Shown here: one piece after another, positions 1 to 5,793 of the stretch | Position numbering within the stretch: the first letter of the stretch is position 1 | Layout: each line of letters starts with the position of its first letter | Source of the DNA: a bacterium (Candidatus Gribaldobacteria) CG10_big_fil_rev_8_21_14_0_10_41_12 | GTDB lineage: Bacteria > Patescibacteriota > Minisyncoccia > Minisyncoccales > CG1-02-41-26 | Length of the DNA stretch: 8,146 nt | NCBI GenBank assembly: GCA_002773545.1 | Contig: PFAV01000071.1 | Span: forward strand, 1-8,146 | Direction: 5' to 3' | Program-made: the position numbers and the translations under genes | Notes under the pieces: model-generated | The model's input: only the letters and a program-made list of their open reading frames with translations | Databases searched by the model: none | Told to the model about the DNA's origin: nothing

Positions 1-20
1 AAAGAGTAAAATAGGGCAAT

Positions 21-1382
21 ATGAAAATACATTTTATTGGTATTGGGGGCATTGCCATTTCGGCTTTGGCCAATATCTACCAACAAAAAAGGCATACTGT
101 TGCGGGCTCGGATGCCGAGGCCTCGGAAATCACCGAAGAGCTAAATAAACAGGGGATTAAGGTTTTTATTGGCCACAAGGCCGCCAATGTCACTAAAAAT
201 ATTGATTTAGTTATTTATTCCGAGGCGGTGCCGCAAAATAATCCCGAGCTAAAAGAAGCGCGACGGCTGAAAATTCGCTGTTCGTCGGGGGCAGAGGCCC
301 TGGCTGAATTGAGTCGTGACTATTTTACCATTGCGGTTTCGGGTATGCACGGTAAAAGCACTACCGCCTCCATGATTGCCCAAATTTTAATTAAGGCCGG
401 ACTTGACCCGACATTTGTTATTGGCACCAAGCCGGGCTTTCGTCTAGGCAAAGGCAAGTATTTAGTTATTGAAGCCGACGACTACCAAGCCAAGTTTTTG
501 CATTACCACCCGGATATTTTGGTTTTAACCAATATTGAAGAGGAGCATATGGACTTTTTCAAAAACTTTTCTCACATAAAAAAAGTTTTTACCCAATATT
601 TAAGACAAGTTAAAAATTTTATTATTGCTAATGGAGACGACACGGGCGTGAAAAAAGTTTTAATTTTCAATTTTCAATTTTCAATTTTCAAACCAAAAAT
701 AAATTTTTATTCATTAAAAGATGCGGACGCGGAAAAGTTAAAAAAAATCCTGCAGGTGCCCGGAAAACATAATATTTCCAATGCTTTAGCTTCGTTGAAT
801 ACAGGGCGATTGTTGGGTATTAACGATAAGATTACTTTGCAAGCGCTTAGCGAATATAAAAGCGTTTGGCGTCGCTTTGAAGAGTTTCCTTTTAAGATTA
901 AAAACTTAAAATTAAAAATCATCTCTGATTATGCCCACCACCCCACGGAAATAGCCGCCACCTTGCAGGCCTTGGCGGAAAAATATCCCAAGCAAAAAAA
1001 GTGGGTGGTTTTTCAACCCCACCAATATCAAAGAACTTTTTATTTATTTGATAATTTCGTAAAAACCCTTCGCCAAGCCAAGAATAAATACGGCATAAAT
1101 AAACTAATTATTACTGACATTTACACGGTAGAAGGCCGGGAAAGCCAAACCATTAAGCAAAAAGTAAGCAGCCAAAAACTGGTTAAAGCCATCAATAAAA
1201 AATGGGCTGTTTATCAGCCCGAGGCCTCTTTGGCTAATTACTTAAAAACCAATGTCGGCCAGTGGCAAGTAGCAGCCATCTTAGGAGCGGGCAGTGTTTA
1301 CAAGGCAGCCGATCAATTAATTAAAGTTTTCCACAAATTAGAAATTGACGAAAAAAATCAAAAGAGTAAAATAAAACAATAA
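21..1382 (+). CDS. murC: UDP-N-acetylmuramate--L-alanine ligase (MurC)
   Basis: MurC is the cytoplasmic ATP-dependent ligase that adds L-alanine to UDP-MurNAc, the first step in building the peptidoglycan stem peptide. What I see: an N-terminal Rossmann motif GIGGIAISALA (residues 7-17); a Mur-ligase P-loop GMHGKSTT (108-115) where the usual form is GTHGKTTT; EADD (151-154) with NIEEEH (171-176); the central PGKHNISNA (247-255); RRFE (284-287); and DYAHHPTEI (303-311), FQPHQYQRT (331-339) and GAGS (422-425) in the C-terminal domain. The 453-residue length is normal for the family. From memory of the family, the stretch between NGDD (204-207) and PGKHN looks about 20 residues short, and it is rich in Phe because a 7-nt tandem repeat lies there (663-690). 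The start is supported by the Rossmann fold beginning at once and by a weak AGGG 4 nt upstream. Mpl is the main alternative, but EEEHMD fits MurC better. Stops at 7-9 and 12-14 suggest that an upstream gene ends just before this start. Confidence 0.93.
   Translation: MKIHFIGIGGIAISALANIYQQKRHTVAGSDAEASEITEELNKQGIKVFIGHKAANVTKNIDLVIYSEAVPQNNPELKEARRLKIRCSSGAEALAELSRDYFTIAVSGMHGKSTTASMIAQILIKAGLDPTFVIGTKPGFRLGKGKYLVIEADDYQAKFLHYHPDILVLTNIEEEHMDFFKNFSHIKKVFTQYLRQVKNFIIANGDDTGVKKVLIFNFQFSIFKPKINFYSLKDADAEKLKKILQVPGKHNISNALASLNTGRLLGINDKITLQALSEYKSVWRRFEEFPFKIKNLKLKIISDYAHHPTEIAATLQALAEKYPKQKKWVVFQPHQYQRTFYLFDNFVKTLRQAKNKYGINKLIITDIYTVEGRESQTIKQKVSSQKLVKAINKKWAVYQPEASLANYLKTNVGQWQVAAILGAGSVYKAADQLIKVFHKLEIDEKNQKSKIKQ
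663..690. repeat. Four perfect tandem copies of the heptamer ATTTTCA inside murC
   Basis: The unit ATTTTCA occurs four times back to back (663-669, 670-676, 677-683, 684-690), with a partial extension on each side. It is translated as I215 to K224 (IFNFQFSIFK), in the central domain of MurC. Seven is not a multiple of three, so the protein period is 21 nt. Gain or loss of one or two units would break the frame, while three units would keep it. Confidence 0.95.
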
Positions 1383-1429
1383 TTTAAAAATTAGCTAAAA
1401 GGTCCGCAAGAACATTTATTTATATCATT

Positions 1430-1570
1430 ATGAGCACACTTATTATTGCTTTAATCGCGCTGTTAGTAGTTTTAGTAGTTGTTTTAATAGTTGTTAAGTC
1501 CAAAAAGAAGGGGGGCAAAGCGGTCATGGCCAAACCACAACCGCCAGTACAGCCAGGAGGACAAAGCTAA
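1430..1570 (+). CDS. Small single-pass membrane protein, 46 residues, function unknown
   Basis: I do not recognise this gene. The ATG at 1430 opens a 46-codon frame ending in TAA at 1568-1570. The product has one very hydrophobic helix (residues 4-22, almost only Leu, Ile, Val and Ala), then a basic patch (K23, K25-K27, K30), then a short tail rich in Pro, Gln and Gly (about 35-45). By the positive-inside rule the basic side should be cytoplasmic, with the N-terminus outside. Support for it being real: the protein-like layout, a start 47 nt after murC on the same strand, and a hairpin beginning 27 nt after its stop. No Shine-Dalgarno sequence is close to the ATG. It could be read through from murC and might be a small envelope or division-associated protein, but that is a guess from position only. 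Confidence 0.6.
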   Translation: MSTLIIALIALLVVLVVVLIVVKSKKKGGKAVMAKPQPPVQPGGQS

Positions 1571-1596
1571 ATAATCTCCAAAAAGGGGTCTAAACA

Positions 1597-1624
1597 CAAA
1601 AGAGGGCTTTTATGTCCTCTTTTG
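1597..1624 (+). terminator. Probable intrinsic terminator after the murC/small-protein unit
   Basis: A perfect 9-bp stem, CAAAAGAGG (1597-1605) with CCTCTTTTG (1616-1624), can add one G-U pair and closes a loop of about 8-10 nt. The downstream arm itself carries the T run, followed by a weak T-rich stretch (CATTCTT). It sits just after the stop of the small membrane gene and before a long gap, which fits transcription ending there. The U-tract after the stem is poor, so efficiency is uncertain. Confidence 0.6.
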
Positions 1625-1700
1625 CATTCTTAAAAAACCCGCTGTTTAATTCTTGCGATCGGCCTAAATTAAACTACGGCTTTATTTTAATTCAAACAAC

Positions 1701-1729
1701 TTGAATAAACTAACCAAAAGCATTAAAAT
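1701..1729 (+). promoter_or_regulatory. Candidate sigma-70-type promoter for the toxin-like gene
   Basis: TTGAAT (1701-1706, 4 of 6 to TTGACA), then a 17-nt spacer, then TAAAAT (1724-1729, 5 of 6 to TATAAT). A 6-bp inverted repeat, ATTCAA (1690-1695) and TTGAAT (1701-1706), overlaps the -35 hexamer and might be an operator. The region is AT-rich, so a match of this quality can arise by chance. The implied leader before the ATG at 1888 would be about 150 nt. Confidence 0.35.
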
Positions 1730-1887
1730 AAAATAATATCCAAATTAAAATGCGGTATAACCCATAAAATAAAAAAAATGAGGGAAGGTGAACCAAAAAA
1801 CGAACCAAACGGACAAAAATATCTAAATCTTTTATATATGAAGTTTAGAGATAGCGATCCGTTATAACATTTCAACTACAATAATTC

Positions 1888-2283
1888 ATGGACATAACAC
1901 AATTTTTAAAAAATTGGTTTTCGCTCAAGCTATTGCTTTATTTAAAAAAAAGCAATATTATTTTCAAACAACGAAAATTATGGTGGTGCAGTTTGGGCGT
2001 TAACTTAGGCGAAGAAATTTTCGGAAAAGGCCTAATATTTACAAGGCCAGTTTTAATTTTTAAAAAATTAACGAGTAACTCTTTCTTGGGACTACCGCTT
2101 ACTAGCCAAGAGAAAACTGGCACATGGTATGTGAAAATAAAACAAGGCGGTAAAACGAACTGGGTAATATTAAACCAAGCTAGGATTTTAGATAAAAAAC
2201 GATTAACAAATAGAATTGGCACAATAGACGACACTGATTTTCAAAAAGTAAAACAAAACTTTTTAGATTTTTTTGGTTCTTAA
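1888..2283 (+). CDS. PemK/MazF-family toxin-like protein, apparently without antitoxin
   Basis: PemK/MazF proteins are mRNA-cleaving endoribonucleases normally paired with an upstream antitoxin. What I see in 131 residues: a core starting at WWCSLGVNLGEE (32-43), which corresponds to the family's W..LG...G.E; then RPVLI (53-57) with the conserved Arg-Pro; LPLTSQ (69-74) with the conserved Thr-Ser of the active-site strand; and QARILDKKRL (97-106), matching the family's Q.R..DK.RL segment. Before the core is an extension of about 30 residues, basic and hydrophobic, of a kind I associate with PemK-like proteins of Patescibacteria. No antitoxin-sized gene lies immediately up- or downstream: the nearest upstream gene is the unrelated 46-residue membrane protein 317 nt away, and valS follows. 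There is no clear ribosome binding site. It may be an orphan toxin, a toxin with a distant antitoxin, or a family member with another role. Catalytic activity is inferred only. Confidence 0.75.
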   Translation: MDITQFLKNWFSLKLLLYLKKSNIIFKQRKLWWCSLGVNLGEEIFGKGLIFTRPVLIFKKLTSNSFLGLPLTSQEKTGTWYVKIKQGGKTNWVILNQARILDKKRLTNRIGTIDDTDFQKVKQNFLDFFGS

Positions 2284-2292
2284 AAAAAGTCA

Positions 2293-2330
2293 TCCCACCC
2301 TTTCGGGCGGGAATCAGTGGGAAAATCCCA
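2293..2330 (+). promoter_or_regulatory. GC-rich hairpins between the toxin-like gene and valS (terminator or leader element)
   Basis: Two stem-loops lie in tandem. The first is TCCCACCC (2293-2300) with GGGCGGGA (2305-2312), loop TTTC, one A-C mismatch. The second is TGGGA (2318-2322) with TCCCA (2326-2330), loop AAA. A competing pairing, TCCCAC (2293-2298) with GTGGGA (2317-2322), excludes both. There is no U-tract after the stems on the + strand, but an A-tract (2282-2288) precedes them. They may end the toxin-like transcript, act in the valS leader, or terminate transcription arriving on the - strand. Confidence 0.45.
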
Positions 2331-2363
2331 AATTGTATTTTAATTATACCTCTTTCAAAAAAT

Positions 2364-4733
2364 ATGTCAATAGAACCTGAAAAAACATACAACCCAAAAG
2401 AAAGCGAGGAGCGCTGGAGGGAGTTTTGGGAGAAAGAAGAAATTTATCGGTTTGATGAAAAAAGCAAAAAGCCAATTTTTTCCGTGGACACGCCCCCGCC
2501 CTATGTTTCAGCCGACCACTTGCACCAAGGCCATATTATGAGCTATTCACAGGCCGAATTTGTAGTGCGCTATAAACGAATGCGGGGTTTTGAGGTTTAT
2601 TACCCCATGGGCTTTGACGACAACGGCCTGCCCACGGAAAGATTCGTGGAAAAAAAATATAATTTGAATAAAAATAAAATTTCCCGAAACGACTTCATTG
2701 CTAAATGTTTAGAAGAAACAAAAATTGGCTCAAAAACCTATCAGGATTTATGGCGGTTGTTGGGCATCTCGGTTGATTGGACAAAAACATACAGCACTAT
2801 AAATGAACACAGCCAAAAAATATCCCAAGTGTCTTTTTTGGATTTGGTTAAAAAACAAAAGGCCTACCGAGCCAAAAAGCCAATTATGTGGTGTACCACC
2901 TGCCAAACAGCTCTAGCCCAGGCGGACTTAGAAGACGAAGAAAAAGAAACGAACTTGGTTTATATCAAGGCCAAAACCCAAGCTGGCCAGGAAGTTGTTT
3001 TTGCCACTACCAGACCCGAGTTGTTGCCTTCTTGCGTTGGTATGTCGGTTCACCCCACTGACGAAAGATACAAAAACTTGGTGGGCCAAAAAGCTATTCT
3101 GCCCATCAGCCAGGCTCAGGTAGAAATAACCACCGATGAAATGGTTGACCCGAATTTTGCCACCGGCATTGTGTATTTTTGCAGCTCCGGAGACAGGCAA
3201 TTTTTGGACTGGGAGACAAAGCACCCGATTAAAAATAAAATTTATTTGTTAGACCCCAACGGCAAAATGAATAGATTGGCTGGAAAATATGAGGGCCTGA
3301 CTGTTTTAGAAACCAGAAAGCAAATTATCGACGACTTGCAAGCCCTTGGCTATGTTGAAAAAATTGAAAAAATAACTCACTCGGTTAACACCCACGAGCG
3401 ATGCGGCACCGACATAGAGTTTGTTGATTCCGAGCAATGGTTTATTGATGTTTTGAATTTTAAAAAAGAATTGCTAGCCCAAGCCGACAAAATGCGCTGG
3501 TTTCCTTTGTTTATGAAACAAAAATACATTGACTGGGTAAGCAATTTGCGGTGGGACTGGTGTATTTCTAGGCAGCGCTATTATGGCGTGCCTTTTCCAG
3601 TTTGGTATTGCCAAAAATGCCGAGAGATTATTTTAGCCCAAGAAAGCGATCTGCCCATTGACCCAACTATGCAAAAGCCAAAAATTGAACAATGCCCTAA
3701 GTGCGGTTGCGCTGATTTTGAGCCCGAAAAAGATGTCATGGACACTTGGGCCACCTCGTCGGTATCGCCCAGTATAGCGGCTGGATTAGTGGAAAACCAA
3801 GCAACCAAAGCCAAGCTTTATCCTACAACCCTAAGGCCGCAGGCCTTTGAAATTATCCGAACCTGGCTTTTTTACACAGTGGTGAAGTCGCTTTATAATT
3901 TTGATTCCATACCCTTTAAAGACATTATGATTTCCGGACACGGAGTTGACAGCCAGGGCAAGAAAATTTCCAAGCGCTTGGGCAATTACACCGACCCCAA
4001 AGAAATTATCGCCCAGTACGGAGCCGATAGCTTGCGATATTGGGCAACCGGGGCTTTGCTGGGCAGCAACTTAAAATACTCCGAAGAGGGAGTTAGAAAA
4101 GGCAAAAGAACCGTCACCAAGCTTTTTAACGCGGGCAATTTTTGCTTTGCTCATTTTGAAAAAAACAATTTTCAAAAAATTGACTTGGCAGGCCTGAAAG
4201 CGGAGGATAAATGGATTTTATTTAATTTATCCTTGGCTATTAAAAAAATAACTGACCACTTTGACAATTACGAATACTCCAAAGCCAAAGACGAAACAGA
4301 CAACTTTTTTTGGCATTATTTTTGCGACAATTATTTGGAGTTCGTTAAACATCGGCTTTATCAAGACCAGCCCGACCCAACAGCCAAACAGGTTTTATAC
4401 AGAGTTCTGCTGGACATTCTTAAAATGTACAGCCCCTTAATGCCGTTTATCACGGAAAAGTTATATCAGGATTATTTTAGGCAATTTGAAGAAACAAAAA
4501 GCATTCACATCTCCGCTTGGCCAGAGCCAATGGAAAGTTTAGATTCTAGCCAAAAAGAGCAAGCCGACTTCGCCCAAGCCCTTTTGGTGATTGACAAAAT
4601 CAGGGCCTATAAATCGTCAAAACAATTATCGCAAGGCAAAGAAATTGAATTCTTTAAAACCAAAATCCCCCTGCCTAAAAACCTAATAACCTTTGTTAAA
4701 TCCGTCTGTAAAGTAAAGGATATTAAATTCTAA
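2364..4733 (+). CDS. valS: Valyl-tRNA synthetase, archaeal-like type
   Basis: A class I aminoacyl-tRNA synthetase that charges tRNA-Val in the cytoplasm and edits misactivated threonine. In order: PPPYVSADHLHQGH, with the HIGH-type signature HQGH at 54-57; GFDDNGLPTE (83-92); a zinc-binding-like WCTTC (176-180); the CP1 editing domain (about 190-360) with TTRPELLP (215-222) and GDRQFLDW (276-283); a zinc-ribbon-like pair C416/C419 and C444/C447; DVMDTW (457-462); the KMSKS-type loop KISKR (534-538); and a helical anticodon-binding domain from about 610. FDDNGLPTE, TTRPELLP and the CP1 sequence around GDRQFLDW match archaeal and Rickettsia-type ValRS better than the common bacterial form with its PAHDPND motif. 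At 789 residues it is short and lacks the C-terminal coiled coil of most bacterial ValRS. The start gives the expected N-terminal helix, with no Shine-Dalgarno. It is the first gene of a four-gene cluster, with its stop 1 nt before the next ATG. Confidence 0.95.
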   Translation: MSIEPEKTYNPKESEERWREFWEKEEIYRFDEKSKKPIFSVDTPPPYVSADHLHQGHIMSYSQAEFVVRYKRMRGFEVYYPMGFDDNGLPTERFVEKKYNLNKNKISRNDFIAKCLEETKIGSKTYQDLWRLLGISVDWTKTYSTINEHSQKISQVSFLDLVKKQKAYRAKKPIMWCTTCQTALAQADLEDEEKETNLVYIKAKTQAGQEVVFATTRPELLPSCVGMSVHPTDERYKNLVGQKAILPISQAQVEITTDEMVDPNFATGIVYFCSSGDRQFLDWETKHPIKNKIYLLDPNGKMNRLAGKYEGLTVLETRKQIIDDLQALGYVEKIEKITHSVNTHERCGTDIEFVDSEQWFIDVLNFKKELLAQADKMRWFPLFMKQKYIDWVSNLRWDWCISRQRYYGVPFPVWYCQKCREIILAQESDLPIDPTMQKPKIEQCPKCGCADFEPEKDVMDTWATSSVSPSIAAGLVENQATKAKLYPTTLRPQAFEIIRTWLFYTVVKSLYNFDSIPFKDIMISGHGVDSQGKKISKRLGNYTDPKEIIAQYGADSLRYWATGALLGSNLKYSEEGVRKGKRTVTKLFNAGNFCFAHFEKNNFQKIDLAGLKAEDKWILFNLSLAIKKITDHFDNYEYSKAKDETDNFFWHYFCDNYLEFVKHRLYQDQPDPTAKQVLYRVLLDILKMYSPLMPFITEKLYQDYFRQFEETKSIHISAWPEPMESLDSSQKEQADFAQALLVIDKIRAYKSSKQLSQGKEIEFFKTKIPLPKNLITFVKSVCKVKDIKF

Positions 4734-4734
4734 T

Positions 4735-5112
4735 ATGAAAAAACAAATAAAAGCTAAAGTACTGGCCGTGGATTTTGACGGGGTTATACATAAATACTCC
4801 AAGGGCTGGGTTGATGGCACAATTTATGATAAACCGATGCCTGGCGCCTCGGAAATAATGGGGGAGTTAACCAAGCGGGGCCTTGGCATAATTATTCACA
4901 CCACTCGCCTCAACCCGGAAGTGCGCAATTTGACTGAAGTTGAACAACAAACCCAAATGATCAACCAATGGCTCAAGAAAAATAATTTTGTGAAAGGTGA
5001 GCATTACCAAGCCATTACCGCCCTAAAACCCAAAGCCAGTTATTACATTGACGATCGAGCCATAAAATTTACGGATTGGCCAAAAATCCGCGAATTTTTT
5101 CTGCTAAAATAG
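4735..5112 (+). CDS. Small HAD-superfamily phosphatase-like protein
   Basis: HAD enzymes use an aspartate nucleophile, usually to remove phosphate groups. In this 125-residue protein I see motif I DFDGV (D13 nucleophile, D15 acid/base), motif II at the end of a beta strand IIIHTTR (T56 or T57), a possible motif III lysine (K98 or K100), and motif IV YIDDRAI with the D106-D107 metal-binding pair. The gap between motifs I and II is short, so it lacks a large cap domain and may act on bulky substrates such as proteins or nucleic-acid ends. That is inference, and the substrate is unknown. The ATG lies 1 nt after the valS stop, so translational coupling is likely. The next gene begins 12 nt after this stop. 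All key HAD residues appear present, so it is probably active. Confidence 0.8.
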   Translation: MKKQIKAKVLAVDFDGVIHKYSKGWVDGTIYDKPMPGASEIMGELTKRGLGIIIHTTRLNPEVRNLTEVEQQTQMINQWLKKNNFVKGEHYQAITALKPKASYYIDDRAIKFTDWPKIREFFLLK

Positions 5113-5124
5113 CTAAATTTATTT

Positions 5125-5787
5125 ATGGCGAAAAAGATTTTTCCCAAACTTAATTTTTGGCAAAAGGGCATTATTTTTTTAGATGTTATGGCCATAACCT
5201 TGCTCATCGCGGTTATTTTAATCAATCTTAATGTGGCTTCTATTAGCCAGACATATATTTTTACTGACCTAAAAAAACTGCCAAACTCGCAAACCGTTTT
5301 GGTGTTGGGCGCAAGCGTTTATCGCAATCAAATATTAAGCGATATGTTGCGCGACCGAGCCGACACGGCCATTGAATTATATCAAGCGGACAAAGTGAAA
5401 AATTTTTTAGTGAGCGGCGACAATCGTCAAAAAAATTACAACGAAACAGCCGCCATGCAAAAGTATCTTTTAGAGCAGGGCATACCCCGAGACAAAATTT
5501 TCCTTGACTACGCCGGCTTTGACACCTATGATAGCTTATACCGCGCCCGAGATGTTTTTCAAGCCCAGAGTGTGGTGGTTGCCACGCAAAACTTCCACTT
5601 ACCCCGAGCGGTCTATATCGGCCGCCAATTGGGAATGGAGGTCTATGGCTTCTCGGCAGATAAACACACTTATCGCAATGTCTGGCTAAATATCGCCCGG
5701 GAAAAGCTGGCCAATGTCAAAGCGTGGCTGGATCTCAACATCAATGCAATGCCCCAATTTTTAGGGCAAGTAGCGCCAATCAATTAA
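5125..5787 (+). CDS. SanA/ElyC/YdcF-like (DUF218) membrane-anchored protein
   Basis: DUF218 proteins such as SanA and ElyC are envelope proteins linked to barrier function and cell-wall carbon metabolism. Their exact reaction is not settled. The 220-residue product has one N-terminal hydrophobic helix (about 13-35) preceded by Lys residues, so the remainder is probably outside the membrane. The DUF218 fold follows: VLVLGASV (58-65), LRDRADTAIELY (75-86), LVSGDN (95-100), YNE (105-107), LDYAGFDTYDS (127-137) and TQNFHLPRA (154-162). The end, with REKLANVKAWLD (192-203) and P..LG, matches the SanA branch. Length is typical. It sits 12 nt after the HAD gene and 6 nt before pyrH, so it is probably in the same transcript. 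The link to peptidoglycan is from family knowledge, not from anything in this sequence. Confidence 0.85.
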   Translation: MAKKIFPKLNFWQKGIIFLDVMAITLLIAVILINLNVASISQTYIFTDLKKLPNSQTVLVLGASVYRNQILSDMLRDRADTAIELYQADKVKNFLVSGDNRQKNYNETAAMQKYLLEQGIPRDKIFLDYAGFDTYDSLYRARDVFQAQSVVVATQNFHLPRAVYIGRQLGMEVYGFSADKHTYRNVWLNIAREKLANVKAWLDLNINAMPQFLGQVAPIN

Positions 5788-5793
5788 TCTAAT

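Larger units (their letters stand above)
1571..1887. other. 317-nt AT-rich intergenic region between the small membrane protein and the toxin-like gene
   Basis: No convincing gene is seen here. It holds the hairpin at 1597-1624 and a possible promoter at 1701-1729. It also has a 29-codon open frame (1778-1867) whose ATG has only an A-tract in front; I do not call it as a gene. A tRNA was looked for and not seen. Confidence 0.6.

Noticed and set aside
663..690. CRISPR-like or mobile-element repeat
   Set aside because: The units are 7 nt, contiguous and without spacers; no transposase or target-site duplication is present.
1780..1791. Purine-rich GAAGGTGA-type stretch resembling a strong Shine-Dalgarno sequence
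   Set aside because: No ATG, GTG or TTG lies 5-12 nt downstream, so it does not mark a start; it falls inside the 29-codon frame.
1571..1887. tRNA or other structured RNA gene in the long gap
   Set aside because: No cloverleaf arms, T-loop GTTCRA or CCA end were seen; only the terminator-like hairpin is clear.
1938..2234. 98-codon - strand frame opposite the toxin-like gene, considered as an antisense antitoxin
   Set aside because: The + strand frame carries clear PemK/MazF motifs; the - frame is hydrophobic and featureless and is best read as its shadow.
2284..2363. T-box riboswitch upstream of valS
   Set aside because: Only 80 nt are available, no T-box consensus (TGGNACCGCG) is seen, and the stems do not form the expected architecture.
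2928..3224. 98-codon open frame on the - strand inside valS
   Set aside because: It is fully covered by the well-supported valS frame and has no recognisable motifs.
5504..5689. 61-codon + strand frame inside the DUF218 gene
   Set aside because: It is an out-of-frame shadow of a gene with conserved TYDS and TQNFHLPRA motifs.
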